A DNA stretch of 64,000 nucleotides from an uncultured Chryseobacterium sp. (GTDB taxonomy: Bacteria; Bacteroidota; Bacteroidia; Flavobacteriales; Weeksellaceae). A model generated the notes under the pieces. It ran no database searches and was not told the origin of the DNA. It worked only from the letters and a program-made list of their open reading frames with translations. The position numbers were made by a program, and so were the translations under genes. Positions 51,068-59,675 of the stretch are shown here, piece after piece; the stretch's first letter is position 1, and each line of letters begins with the position of its first letter. Location of the stretch: NCBI GenBank assembly GCA_913778275.1, contig CAJYWN010000005.1, positions 62,001 to 126,000 on the forward strand, in the 5' to 3' direction.

Positions 51068-54000
51068 TTAATGAATAGGTTTCGTCATGGATTTTAGAAG
51101 AGAATTTACCTCATCGACATTGCGTACTTTATCTTTCCGCATCATCAGCTGATTGCCTTCTTTACCTGTTTTTTCCTTAAGCTGTGCTTCAGCCGGATTC
51201 TGGGTAAGGTAATTGATGATATGCCTGAATTTTTCCGTCTGATAAAATTTATCCTGGGGATTGCCTGGGAAATATCCAAGAAACACTCCGTTTTTCATCA
51301 CAATTTTTTCAAATCCTATTTGCGATGCAAGCCATTTTAGACTAACACTTTTTAATAAGTTTTTTGCTTCTTCGGGCAGATTTCCGAAACGGTCTTTTAA
51401 TTCTGATTCAAATTTTTCAAGACTTTTTTCATTATCAATTTCAGCAAGTTTTTGGTAAAGCAATAATCTTTCTTCCGTATTGGAGATATATGAATCCGGC
51501 AGCATCAGCTCAAGATCCGTATCAATATTAATATCTTTTGTTGTTTTAAAAAGCTTGTTTCTTTCTTCCTCGTTTTCGAATAAATTTTCAAATTCCTGAT
51601 CATCTTTCAGCTCCTCCAGCGCTTCCTGCATCAGTTTCTGATAGGTTTCAAACCCCATCTCATTAATAAATCCGCTTTGTTCTGCTCCCAGTAAATCTCC
51701 GGCTCCGCGAATTTCGAGGTCTTTCATGGCGATCTGGAAACCGCTTCCCAAATCGGAAAACTGCTCAATAGCTTCCAGTCTTTTTCTTGCATCAGAGGTC
51801 ATCATATCATAAGGAGGCGTAATCAGGTAGCAGAATGCTTTCCTGTTACTACGTCCTACTCTGCCCCTCATTTGATGAAGGTCTGCCATCCCGAAACGCT
51901 GTGCATCATTAATAAAAATCGTATTGGCATTAGGGACATCCACCCCACTTTCCACAATTGTTGTAGATACCAGAACATCATACTTTCCTTCCATAAAATC
52001 AAGAACATTTTTCTCCAGCTGCTTCCCCTCCATCTGACCATGTCCGGTAATAACTCTTGCATCCGGAACCAGGCGCTGTATTAATCCAGCGATATCCTTA
52101 AGATTCTCAACTCTGTTGTTAATAAAATATACCTGGCCGTCACGCTGAAGCTCATACGAAACGGCATCACGGATGATTTCTTCGTTAAAGCCTACCAACT
52201 GTGTTTCCACGGGCTGCCTGTTCGGCGGTGGTGTTTTAATGACCGAAAGGTCTCTTGCAGCCATTAAAGAAAACTGTAAAGTTCTGGGAATTGGCGTGGC
52301 GGTAAGCGTAAGCGTATCGACATTGCTTTTCAGGGTTTTCAGCTTATCTTTTACTGAAACTCCGAATTTATGCTCTTCATCAATAATCAGCAATCCCAGA
52401 TCTTTGAACTTTATAGAACTTCCCGCCAACTGATGCGTTCCGATAACAATGTCAACCTTGCCATTTTTAAGCGCTTCCAAAGTCTCGGATTTTTGCTTGG
52501 CCGTTCTGAAACGGTTGATGTAAGATACATTCACAGGAAAATCCTTAAGTCTTTCTTTAAAACTTCTATAGTGCTGGAAAGCCAAAATGGTGGTAGGCAC
52601 CAGTACAGCTACCTGCTTCCCGTCGGTCGCCGCTTTGAACGCCGCCCTGATGGCCACTTCCGTTTTTCCGAAACCTACATCTCCGCAGACAAGCCTGTCC
52701 ATTACCGTATCTGCCTCCATATCTTTTTTTACATCAATGGTTGCTTTTTCCTGATCCGGAGTGTCTTCATAAATAAAGCTTGCTTCCAGCTCGTTCTGCA
52801 GGTAAGAATCCGGGCTGTAGGCAAAACCTTTTACGGTTTTGCGCTGGGCATACAATTTTATAAGGTCGAAAGCAATCTGCTTTACTTTTGCTTTTGTTTT
52901 TTGTTTTAACGATTTCCAGGTGGGTGATCCGAGTTTGCTTAAAACCACTTCCCGTCCTTCGGGACCGTTGTACTTGGAAATCTTATGAAGTGAATGAATG
53001 CTTACATACAGCAGATCGCCATTTTTATAGGTAAGTTTAAAACATTCCTGAATTTTACCATCGTTATTTACTTTTACCAGCCCCATGAATTTTCCGATAC
53101 CGTGATCGATATGGGCAATATAATCCCCGATTTTCAGAGACATTAAATCCTTTAAGGTAAGCTGTTCGGATTTTGCAAAAGTATTTTTTGCCTTATAGCG
53201 CTGATAACGGTCGAAAATCTGATGATCTGTGTACACCAGCAATTTATGGTCATGATCTACAAACCCTTCGTGAAGCTCGGATTTAAAACTTTTAAAAGGA
53301 AGGTTATGTTCAAGTTCTTCAAATATATATTCCAGTCTTTCTTTCTGCTTTTCTCCTGTAAATGAAATCCAGGTATCAAAACCGTCGTTCTGTTTTTCTT
53401 CAAGGTCTTCTATCAGCAGTTCAAAATTTTTGTGAAAGGATGGCTGCGGAATCTGGTCTATTTTGATCTCCTGAATCTCAATAAGCCCTTCAATGGAAAC
53501 ACTTCCGAAATCTACCGTGGTAAACTTTTTATAATCGAATAAAAATTCCTGATCGGAGATGAAAAGTTCCTGAGGCGTTCTGTGGGCAATATCCTTATTT
53601 AGAGCATCATATTTTTCCAATGCCTTTTCATAGAACGTTTTCAGTTTCTGCATGCCAATAATCCCGTTTTTAGAAACCACCATGCTTTCCTTAGGCAAGA
53701 GCTGAAGAAGAGATACCCGGCTTCCGGTAACGGTAAAATTCATATTGGAAACCAACTGAAAGTCACTAACCTTATCTACAGAAAGCTGCGTTTCGATATC
53801 GAAGGTTTTAATGCTTTCAATTTCGTTGCCGAAAAAAGTGATACGGTAAGGCTTTTCATTAGAGAAAGAGAATACATCTACGATCCCACCTCTTACCGAA
53901 AATTCTCCAGGTTCGGAAACAAAATCGGCCTGCAGGAAATTGTAATGGTTCAGAAGTTCATCAACAAAATCAAAATCAAGCTGATCGCCAACTTTTATAT

Positions 54001-54439
54001 GATGTGAAATGGCTTTAAAATCTTCCTTTTTAAGTACCTTTTCAGAAAGGGCACCCGCGTAGGCCACAATCACTTTAGGAGATTTTCCCGACGTAATTTT
54101 ATTGATGGCTTCGGTTCTTAAAACCAGGTTGGCATTCTGTGTTTTTTCCACCTGATAGGGCTCAAGATGTGTAGCAGGAAAATACAGCACCTTATCTTTC
54201 CCCAACAAGTCTTCTATTTCCGTATTGGCATACAATGCATCTTCTTTATCATCCACAATATAAAGAACAGTCTTTTTACGGGTAAGAAAAAGCTCTGCCA
54301 CAAAAATTGAAACGGCAGATCCCGCGCTGCCTTTTACAGATATATGTTGATGGTTGTCCAGCTGAATGAAAATTTCTTTCCCAAATTCTTTCTGAAGCAA
54401 ATCCGGAAGGAATTTTTCGCTAATGGTTCTTAATTGCAT
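51068..54439 (-). CDS. mfd: Transcription-repair coupling factor
   Basis: DNA translocase that removes stalled RNA polymerase and recruits UvrA; 1124 residues from the ATG at 54437-54439. UvrB-homology region at the N-terminus (about 1-330), the RNAP-interaction CarD-like domain (IGDYIAHIDHGIGKFMGLVK, about 455-475), the helicase motor with Walker A GDVGFGKTEVAIRAA near 585 and LLIIDEEHKFGV, motif TATPIPRTLQ, QMRGRVGRSNR, and a C-terminal TRCF domain. A longer reading from 54568 is unlikely because a -7 box lies at 54501-54508, inside that extension. Confidence 0.96.
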   Translation of the reverse strand: MQLRTISEKFLPDLLQKEFGKEIFIQLDNHQHISVKGSAGSAVSIFVAELFLTRKKTVLYIVDDKEDALYANTEIEDLLGKDKVLYFPATHLEPYQVEKTQNANLVLRTEAINKITSGKSPKVIVAYAGALSEKVLKKEDFKAISHHIKVGDQLDFDFVDELLNHYNFLQADFVSEPGEFSVRGGIVDVFSFSNEKPYRITFFGNEIESIKTFDIETQLSVDKVSDFQLVSNMNFTVTGSRVSLLQLLPKESMVVSKNGIIGMQKLKTFYEKALEKYDALNKDIAHRTPQELFISDQEFLFDYKKFTTVDFGSVSIEGLIEIQEIKIDQIPQPSFHKNFELLIEDLEEKQNDGFDTWISFTGEKQKERLEYIFEELEHNLPFKSFKSELHEGFVDHDHKLLVYTDHQIFDRYQRYKAKNTFAKSEQLTLKDLMSLKIGDYIAHIDHGIGKFMGLVKVNNDGKIQECFKLTYKNGDLLYVSIHSLHKISKYNGPEGREVVLSKLGSPTWKSLKQKTKAKVKQIAFDLIKLYAQRKTVKGFAYSPDSYLQNELEASFIYEDTPDQEKATIDVKKDMEADTVMDRLVCGDVGFGKTEVAIRAAFKAATDGKQVAVLVPTTILAFQHYRSFKERLKDFPVNVSYINRFRTAKQKSETLEALKNGKVDIVIGTHQLAGSSIKFKDLGLLIIDEEHKFGVSVKDKLKTLKSNVDTLTLTATPIPRTLQFSLMAARDLSVIKTPPPNRQPVETQLVGFNEEIIRDAVSYELQRDGQVYFINNRVENLKDIAGLIQRLVPDARVITGHGQMEGKQLEKNVLDFMEGKYDVLVSTTIVESGVDVPNANTIFINDAQRFGMADLHQMRGRVGRSNRKAFCYLITPPYDMMTSDARKRLEAIEQFSDLGSGFQIAMKDLEIRGAGDLLGAEQSGFINEMGFETYQKLMQEALEELKDDQEFENLFENEEERNKLFKTTKDINIDTDLELMLPDSYISNTEERLLLYQKLAEIDNEKSLEKFESELKDRFGNLPEEAKNLLKSVSLKWLASQIGFEKIVMKNGVFLGYFPGNPQDKFYQTEKFRHIINYLTQNPAEAQLKEKTGKEGNQLMMRKDKVRNVDEVNSLLKSMTKPIH

Positions 54440-54500
54440 AAAAAATTGATATAAACGACAAAAGCGATTTCGGGAGTTTTCCGAAACCGTTTGATCTTTA

Positions 54501-54508
54501 CAAAGATA
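54501..54508 (-). promoter_or_regulatory. -7 promoter box of mfd
   Basis: Minus-strand TATCTTTG, 61 nt before the ATG at 54439; no standard-spaced TTG. Confidence 0.4.
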
Positions 54509-54678
54509 CGACTTATTTCCATTCCAGAATCGGGCCAACTCTTCATAAAACAGCGATATTAAGCCCAAAATCTTAATTTTTGCTAAAAAATTAAATAAAA
54601 AGTTAAAATAAACAACTGTTCCCCAAATGGCACATTGTTTGGAAATTTAAGACTACCAAAAATTAAAGAAATATTATT

Positions 54679-55071
54679 ATGAAAAAAGCAATCAGAATTT
54701 TAGGAATGTTCGTTCTACTATTTTTTGTAGTCACGACAATTACATCTTGCAGCGACGATGATGATCCTGCCAACAATGATTTCTTCGCAGGAACTTACAG
54801 AGGTAGTGTAGGATACACAGACGGGGGCAATAACATCAACTCTAATGACGGAAGTGTATTTGTAACAAAAATTGCAAGTGGAACAAAATATAACTTCGCA
54901 TTCTCCAACGGGATTCCGGATCTTAATGGAATAGAATTTAACCAGCAGGGAGATAACACGTTGGTGATGGTAGGATCTACAGCAACATCTTACATAAGAA
55001 TCGATAATAACGAACTTAGAATACTATATGTAAAGGACGGTAAATCGTGGACGGCTAACTGTACGCGATAG
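54679..55071 (+). CDS. Small lipoprotein, probably surface exposed
   Basis: 130 residues. Lipoprotein signal with Cys24 (VVTTITSCSDDDDPANND). The run of Asp after the lipidated Cys resembles the surface-export signal of Bacteroidota lipoproteins. The rest is a small beta-rich domain (FFAGTYRGSVGYTDGG... SYIRIDNNELRILYVKDGK). No family recognised. It stands alone, with its own terminator. Confidence 0.8.
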   Translation: MKKAIRILGMFVLLFFVVTTITSCSDDDDPANNDFFAGTYRGSVGYTDGGNNINSNDGSVFVTKIASGTKYNFAFSNGIPDLNGIEFNQQGDNTLVMVGSTATSYIRIDNNELRILYVKDGKSWTANCTR

Positions 55072-55096
55072 CCAACTTTTTATATATTATGTTAGG

Positions 55097-55134
55097 ACCT
55101 GCTTTTCTTTTTTGAGGAAAGCAGGTTTTGTTTT
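55097..55134 (+). terminator. Intrinsic terminator of the small lipoprotein gene
   Basis: ACCTGCTTT (55097-55105) pairs with AAAGCAGGT (55118-55126), followed by TTTGTTTT. Confidence 0.88.
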
Positions 55135-55231
55135 ATATAGTATTTACGTGTCATGTATTTAATATTTTTTTAAGCTGTGATAAACTTTAGTTAAGGTTCT
55201 GAAATTGAGATTTCTCAGTCGGAATTTTATC

Positions 55232-55239
55232 TACCTTTG
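55232..55239 (+). promoter_or_regulatory. -7 promoter box of the Lys-rich repeat protein
   Basis: TACCTTTG, 27 nt before the ATG at 55267. It overlaps an ATG-like upstream start (55237), which rules that start out. A TTG lies at 55205-55207, a little too far up. Confidence 0.45.
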
Positions 55240-55266
55240 ATTCTAGAAACAAGAAAAAAATTCTTT

Positions 55267-55542
55267 ATGAAAAAATTCTTATCCGCAATGTCAATCGCAC
55301 TTGGCCTTGGCCTTGCAACCGCTCAGCAGACTGCTCCGGCAGCTACAACCAATCATCATCAGGCTACAAAAACTGTACAAGCCGCAAAACCTGCAAAGCC
55401 TGCAGCTAAACCGGCTAAAGCTGAAGCAGCTCCGGCTGCCGCGAAAATGAAAAAGGACGGAACTCCCGACAAAAGGTACAAGGAAAACAAAAAATTAAAA
55501 AAAGACGGTACCCCGGATAAGAGGTACAAAGAAAACAAGTAA
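55267..55542 (+). CDS. Secreted Ala/Pro/Lys-rich protein with C-terminal basic repeats
   Basis: 91 residues. Signal peptide (MKKFLSAMSIALGLGLATAQ), an Ala/Pro/Lys-rich middle (KPAKPAAKPAKAEAAPAA), then two copies of KKDGTPDKRYKENK separated by KL. The repeat unit looks like the PBCV-type basic adaptor motif found in some viral and bacterial proteins, a match from memory. Strongly basic and probably disordered; it may bind nucleic acid, peptidoglycan or an acidic polymer outside the inner membrane. Own promoter box and terminator. Confidence 0.75.
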   Translation: MKKFLSAMSIALGLGLATAQQTAPAATTNHHQATKTVQAAKPAKPAAKPAKAEAAPAAAKMKKDGTPDKRYKENKKLKKDGTPDKRYKENK

Positions 55543-55583
55543 TACTCAACAATAGTTGTTATTTTCATAATCAAATTTCGAAG

Positions 55584-55616
55584 AACCGATGACCACACAT
55601 TCATCGGTTTTTTTTT
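55584..55616 (+). terminator. Intrinsic terminator of the Lys-rich repeat protein gene
   Basis: AACCGATGA (55584-55592) pairs with TCATCGGTT (55601-55609), followed by a run of T to 55616. Confidence 0.92.
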
Positions 55617-55657
55617 GGATATTGCTGATAAAGTTTCAGAGATTCTTCAGTTATTTA

Positions 55658-55665
55658 TAAATTTG
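55658..55665 (+). promoter_or_regulatory. -7 promoter box of the GH3-like gene
   Basis: TAAATTTG, only 4 nt before the ATG at 55670, which would give an almost leaderless transcript. Confidence 0.4.
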
Positions 55666-55669
55666 AAGA

Positions 55670-57169
55670 ATGTTAAACTTCCTCAAGAAAAATATAGCAC
55701 TGCTCTGGGCAAAAAAACATGTCCGAGATGCTGAAGAATTTAAGAAAAACGCTGAGTACAATCAGGAGAAGCTTTTGCTTTCTCTGGTAGATACTGCTAA
55801 AAAAACACTATTCGGAAGAGAACATGATTTTGAAAACATTACTTCCGTAGCCGATTTTCAGAACAGGGTAAAGATTTCAGATTACGAAGATCTGAAACCT
55901 TATATTGAAAGAGTAAAAAAAGGACAGGCCAATATCCTCTGGACAGACGTTCCTGAGTATTTTGCAAAAACATCAGGTACGACTTCCGGTTCAAAATATA
56001 TTCCCATTTCAAAGGAAGGAATGCCGTTTCAGGTGAAGGGCGCTCAGAGTGCTCTTTTTCATTATATCGCTAAAAATAATAATGCTGATTTCGTAAACGG
56101 TAAAATGATCTTTCTTCAGGGAAGTCCTGAGCTTGAAGAGGTTTTCGGGATAAATACAGGCCGTCTTTCAGGCATTGTAGCCCACCATATTCCCAAATAC
56201 CTGCAAAAAAACAGACTTCCGAGCTGGGAAACCAATATCATGGAAGACTGGGAAGCTAAGGTGGATAAAATTGTGGAAGAGACGGAAAAGGAAAATATGA
56301 CCCTTATTTCCGGAATCCCACCGTGGCTGATTATGTATTTTGAAAAACTTGTTGAAAAGCACGGCAAAAAAATCAAACAGATCTTTCCCAACCTTCAATT
56401 AATCGTAACAGGAGGTGTAAACTACGAACCCTACCGTGACAAGACGGAAGAACTTCTCGGCGGAAAAGCAGATATCATACAGACATTCCCCGCATCGGAA
56501 GGTTTTTTCGCATTTCAGGACGATTATACCAAAGAAGGATTATTGCTGTTGACAGATCACGGGATATTTTACGAATTTGTTCCTTTGGAAGAATATGGTA
56601 AGCCGGATGCCAAAAGGCTTACCTTAAAAGATGTTGAATTGAATAAAGATTATGCTCTGATTTTATCTACGAATTCAGGATTGTGGGCCTATTCTATCGG
56701 TGATGTGGTGAGATTTATTAATAAAAATCCGCATCGGATTCTGGTAAGCGGAAGAACGAAACATTTCACTTCAGCTTTTGGTGAGCATGTCATCGCTTTT
56801 GAAGTGGAGGAAGCGATGAAGGCTGCCGTAGAGAAATATCCTGCCCAGATTACCGAATTTCATCTGGCCCCACAGGTGAATCCGCAGGAAGGGCTTCCCT
56901 ATCACGAGTGGTTTATAGAATTTGAAAAAGAACCTGAAAGCATAGAGCTGTTTCAAAATGAACTGGACGAGCAACTGAGGAAACGCAATACTTACTATGA
57001 CGATCTTATTTCGGGAAATATTCTCCGAACGCTCCATATTACCCGTTTAAAGAAAAACGCTTTTCAGGAATATGCCAAATCACAGGGAAAGCTTGGCGGG
57101 CAAAACAAAATACCACGGCTTGCCAATGACAGAAAAATTGCAGATTCATTGATAATTTATAAACTTTAA
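55670..57169 (+). CDS. GH3-family acyl-adenylating enzyme
   Basis: 499 residues, matching the GH3 auxin-responsive family in length and motifs. The ATP loop is AKTSGTTSGSKYIPIS (about residues 103-118), with LIVTGGVNYEPYRDK, TFPASEGFFAFQDD and YSIGDVVRFINKNPHRILVSGRTKHF as further family blocks. In plants GH3 enzymes join amino acids to hormone carboxylates through acyl-adenylates; in Bacteroidota the substrates are not known to me. Flanked by independent terminators, so it is a single-gene unit. No signal peptide. Confidence 0.9.
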   Translation: MLNFLKKNIALLWAKKHVRDAEEFKKNAEYNQEKLLLSLVDTAKKTLFGREHDFENITSVADFQNRVKISDYEDLKPYIERVKKGQANILWTDVPEYFAKTSGTTSGSKYIPISKEGMPFQVKGAQSALFHYIAKNNNADFVNGKMIFLQGSPELEEVFGINTGRLSGIVAHHIPKYLQKNRLPSWETNIMEDWEAKVDKIVEETEKENMTLISGIPPWLIMYFEKLVEKHGKKIKQIFPNLQLIVTGGVNYEPYRDKTEELLGGKADIIQTFPASEGFFAFQDDYTKEGLLLLTDHGIFYEFVPLEEYGKPDAKRLTLKDVELNKDYALILSTNSGLWAYSIGDVVRFINKNPHRILVSGRTKHFTSAFGEHVIAFEVEEAMKAAVEKYPAQITEFHLAPQVNPQEGLPYHEWFIEFEKEPESIELFQNELDEQLRKRNTYYDDLISGNILRTLHITRLKKNAFQEYAKSQGKLGGQNKIPRLANDRKIADSLIIYKL

Positions 57170-57213
57170 TCATATTTTTTCAATTCCGCAAAACATATAT
57201 TCGAAAAAAATTA

Positions 57214-57221
57214 TAAATTTG
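57214..57221 (+). promoter_or_regulatory. -7 promoter box of the small lipoprotein at 57240
   Basis: TAAATTTG, 18 nt before the ATG at 57240. Confidence 0.45.
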
Positions 57222-57239
57222 GAAAACTAAAAAATAATA

Positions 57240-57605
57240 ATGAAAGCATCTGTACTTTTAAAATCATCTTTATTGACGTCGTTATTTGTAATTTCATCCT
57301 GTGCAACCACAAAATATAGTATGGATACTGCTAAAAATGATTATTCTAATCTTGAAGCAGGCAGAGTATATACTGTAATGATGAGAGACGGTTCAGAAAA
57401 TAAGAAAATATTATTCCGTAATGTAGAAGGTGACAATATCATCGGAACTGCCGGAAAAAAAGACAGTACAGTTGTAACTATCCCTAAGGCTAATGTAGCA
57501 GCAGTGAGAGACAGCAGAAAAGCAAAAACCGTTATAGGAGCTTCCATCATCGGAGCAGCGGGTGTTGCAGCACTAGTAATCAGTGCTTCCCGTGCCGATA
57601 ACTAA
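57240..57605 (+). CDS. Small lipoprotein with C-terminal glycine-zipper-like helix
   Basis: 121 residues. Lipoprotein signal with Cys21 (LFVISSCATTKYS). A small beta domain (YTVMMRDGSENKKILFRNVE) is followed by a hydrophobic Gly/Ala segment (TVIGASIIGAAGVAALVISA, about 97-116) that may insert in or lie on a membrane. No family recognised. Ends at a hairpin terminator that runs into the next gene's promoter. Confidence 0.75.
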   Translation: MKASVLLKSSLLTSLFVISSCATTKYSMDTAKNDYSNLEAGRVYTVMMRDGSENKKILFRNVEGDNIIGTAGKKDSTVVTIPKANVAAVRDSRKAKTVIGASIIGAAGVAALVISASRADN

Positions 57606-57662
57606 AATAGATTTTATCTTTCGGGAGCCATACAATTTTTCATTTAAAAAAATACCATACCC

Positions 57663-57695
57663 ATAGCCTTAAATCAATATTTGAGGCTATTTTTG
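57663..57695 (+). terminator. Terminator hairpin overlapping a -7 promoter box
   Basis: Arms ATAGCCTTAAAT (57663-57674) and ATTTGAGGCTAT (57679-57690) pair along 12 bp with one G-T, followed by TTTT. The T run is part of TATTTTTG (57688-57695), a TAnnTTTG match ending 4 nt before the MFS start codon; that box may be chance. Confidence 0.75.
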
Positions 57696-57699
57696 TGAG

Positions 57700-58935
57700 A
57701 TGATTTCGTTTACCCCGTTACAGACATTGAAAAATGTCGAGTTCAGAAATCTTCTTACGGGAAGATTTTTTATTGTTCTTGCTTTCAGGATGCTTGCCAC
57801 TTTATTGGGATGGTGGGTGTATCAGCTGACAAAAGATCCTTTTTCAATCGGCCTTATTGGTCTATCGGAGGTAATTCCGGCAGTAAGCTGCGCACTCTAT
57901 GCCGGCCATGTAATCGACATGAACGAAAAGAAAAGATTACTCCTGATCTGCAACTACACTTATATTTTTCTGATAGGATTATTACTTATCCCTGCCTTTT
58001 TTAATGTAGAAATGCATTTTACGGGACATCAAATCACCTATTTTATCTACGGAGTGATCTTCTTTACCGGTATTGCCAGAGCTTTTATAGGACCAATTGT
58101 TCCTTCTATGATTCCTAAAATTGTAAAAAAAGACAACCTGCCGAATGCCGTTACTTTAAACCAGGCCACATTTCTTATTTCCTCTGTCTGCGGGCACGCA
58201 GCAGGTGGATTTCTCATTGGCTACTTCGGAGTGAGATGGACTTTAGTTGTGATTATTGCGCTCATCTTTCTGGCATCCTTATTTTTCTTCCAGTTAAATA
58301 AACAACATTCCGAATACAAAAAAGAGAATATTAACGTTATAGAAAGTATGCATGAGGGCATTTCTTACATATTAAAAACAAAAGAAATTCTCGGCGCTCT
58401 TTGTCTTGACATGTTTGCTGTACTTTTCGGAGGTGCCGTTGCGATGATCCCGGTGTATGCAACCGATATCCTTAAGGTGGGCGCGGAGGGTTTCGGACTG
58501 CTTAATGCGGCCTCAGACATTGGATCTATGTGCATTATTACGGTTTTATCCATCGTTCCGCTGAGAAAGAATCAGGGAAAAATCCTTCTGGCGGTGGTTA
58601 CAGGATTCGGGTTGTGCATCATCGGTTTCGGATTATCGCGGCTGTATTGGCTTTCGTTCCTGTTTTTAATGATGAGCGGAATGCTGGACGGGATTTCCGT
58701 TGTAATAAGAGGTACAATTGTACAATTAAAAACCCCTGATAACATCAGAGGAAGAGTATTGAGTGTCAATTCAATTTTCATCATGTCCAGCAACGAGATG
58801 GGGCAGTTTGAAAGTGGGCTTATGGCCAAATTATTAGGCGTTGTACGTTCCGTAATTTTCGGAGGAACAATGACGGTACTGGTAGCCTTAGTTGTTGGAG
58901 CGACAAACAAAAAACTAAGAAAAATGCAATATTAA
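57700..58935 (+). CDS. Major facilitator superfamily transporter
   Basis: 411 residues with about twelve membrane segments. Near the N-terminus LKNVEFRNLLTGRFFIVLAF and the loop YAGHVIDMNEKKRLLLICNY, the usual place of the MFS loop 2-3 motif (D-x-x-x-x-K/R-R); the second half has YATDILKVGAEGFGLLNAAS and RGRVLSVNSIFIMSSNEMGQ, as in the drug- or siderophore-export branch (EntS-like). The direction is probably export. Substrate unknown; no linked biosynthetic genes. Confidence 0.88.
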   Translation: MISFTPLQTLKNVEFRNLLTGRFFIVLAFRMLATLLGWWVYQLTKDPFSIGLIGLSEVIPAVSCALYAGHVIDMNEKKRLLLICNYTYIFLIGLLLIPAFFNVEMHFTGHQITYFIYGVIFFTGIARAFIGPIVPSMIPKIVKKDNLPNAVTLNQATFLISSVCGHAAGGFLIGYFGVRWTLVVIIALIFLASLFFFQLNKQHSEYKKENINVIESMHEGISYILKTKEILGALCLDMFAVLFGGAVAMIPVYATDILKVGAEGFGLLNAASDIGSMCIITVLSIVPLRKNQGKILLAVVTGFGLCIIGFGLSRLYWLSFLFLMMSGMLDGISVVIRGTIVQLKTPDNIRGRVLSVNSIFIMSSNEMGQFESGLMAKLLGVVRSVIFGGTMTVLVALVVGATNKKLRKMQY

Positions 58936-58997
58936 GATCATAAAGATCAATTTATTAAATTTATTTCAAAAACTTTAATTTAAAATTAATAATTTTT

Positions 58998-59005
58998 TAT
59001 ATTTG
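58998..59005 (+). promoter_or_regulatory. -7 promoter box before the secreted helical-repeat protein
   Basis: TATATTTG, 19 nt before the ATG at 59025. Only a weak TTTA-like element upstream. Confidence 0.5.
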
Positions 59006-59024
59006 TAATATAAAATTCCCCTAC

Positions 59025-59642
59025 ATGAAAAAAACTCTACTTATTTGTTTTTGTGTAGTAGGCTTTTGCTTACAGGCACAAACGTACAGTGAAAAAGACT
59101 TCAAACAAACTGTTTCGCAGGTAAACACCGCTAAAACAGAAAGCGATTATGAAACCATTTTCCAGAAGTTCTCTGTCTTTACTTCTACGAAACCGTCGGA
59201 AAAATGGGACGCCTATTATTATGCTGCTGTAGCAATGTATATAAAAGCAGAATTGCAGCTTAAGAAATCTCCATCAGCAGATGTATCAAATTTAAGTGCC
59301 CTGGCCGGAAAATATGCCCATGGCGGCACTTCAGATTCTAAGACCAACACTGCTGAAACTGATATTTTATTAGGTCTGATCGCTCTTCAGAAAGCAGACA
59401 TTAAAGGAGCAAAAGATGTTCAGAGTAATCTGGAAATTGCTTCGCAAATGATTGCTAAAGCTCAGGCAGTGTCACCTGAAAACCCAAGATTAGCAATTCT
59501 TAAAGCTAAATTAGAAGAAAGAGCCGGCAATAAAGAAAATGCCGAAAAGTTGTTTAAAAAGGCATTGGCGGGACTTGAGACCAAAGGCGCGTCTTCAACT
59601 GCACCTAGCTGGGGCAGACAGCTGATTCCATCTATGAATTAA
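59025..59642 (+). CDS. Secreted TPR-like helical protein
   Basis: 205 residues. Signal peptide (MKKTLLICFCVVGFCLQAQ). The mature part is helical, with NPRLAILKAKLEERAGNKEN followed by AEKLFKKALAGLE resembling a TPR pair near the C-terminus and a longer helical N-terminal part (YYYAAVAMYIKAELQLKKSP). Probably periplasmic, a protein-protein interaction module. It is followed after 33 nt by a T9SS cargo gene and may be co-transcribed, but no functional link is known. Confidence 0.75.
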   Translation: MKKTLLICFCVVGFCLQAQTYSEKDFKQTVSQVNTAKTESDYETIFQKFSVFTSTKPSEKWDAYYYAAVAMYIKAELQLKKSPSADVSNLSALAGKYAHGGTSDSKTNTAETDILLGLIALQKADIKGAKDVQSNLEIASQMIAKAQAVSPENPRLAILKAKLEERAGNKENAEKLFKKALAGLETKGASSTAPSWGRQLIPSMN

Positions 59643-59675
59643 TCTTCGGATTAAAAAACTTTAAAACAACTAAAA

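Noticed and set aside
54440..54568. Longer N-terminus for mfd
   Set aside because: It has no Mfd sequence and contains a -7 promoter box at 54501-54508.
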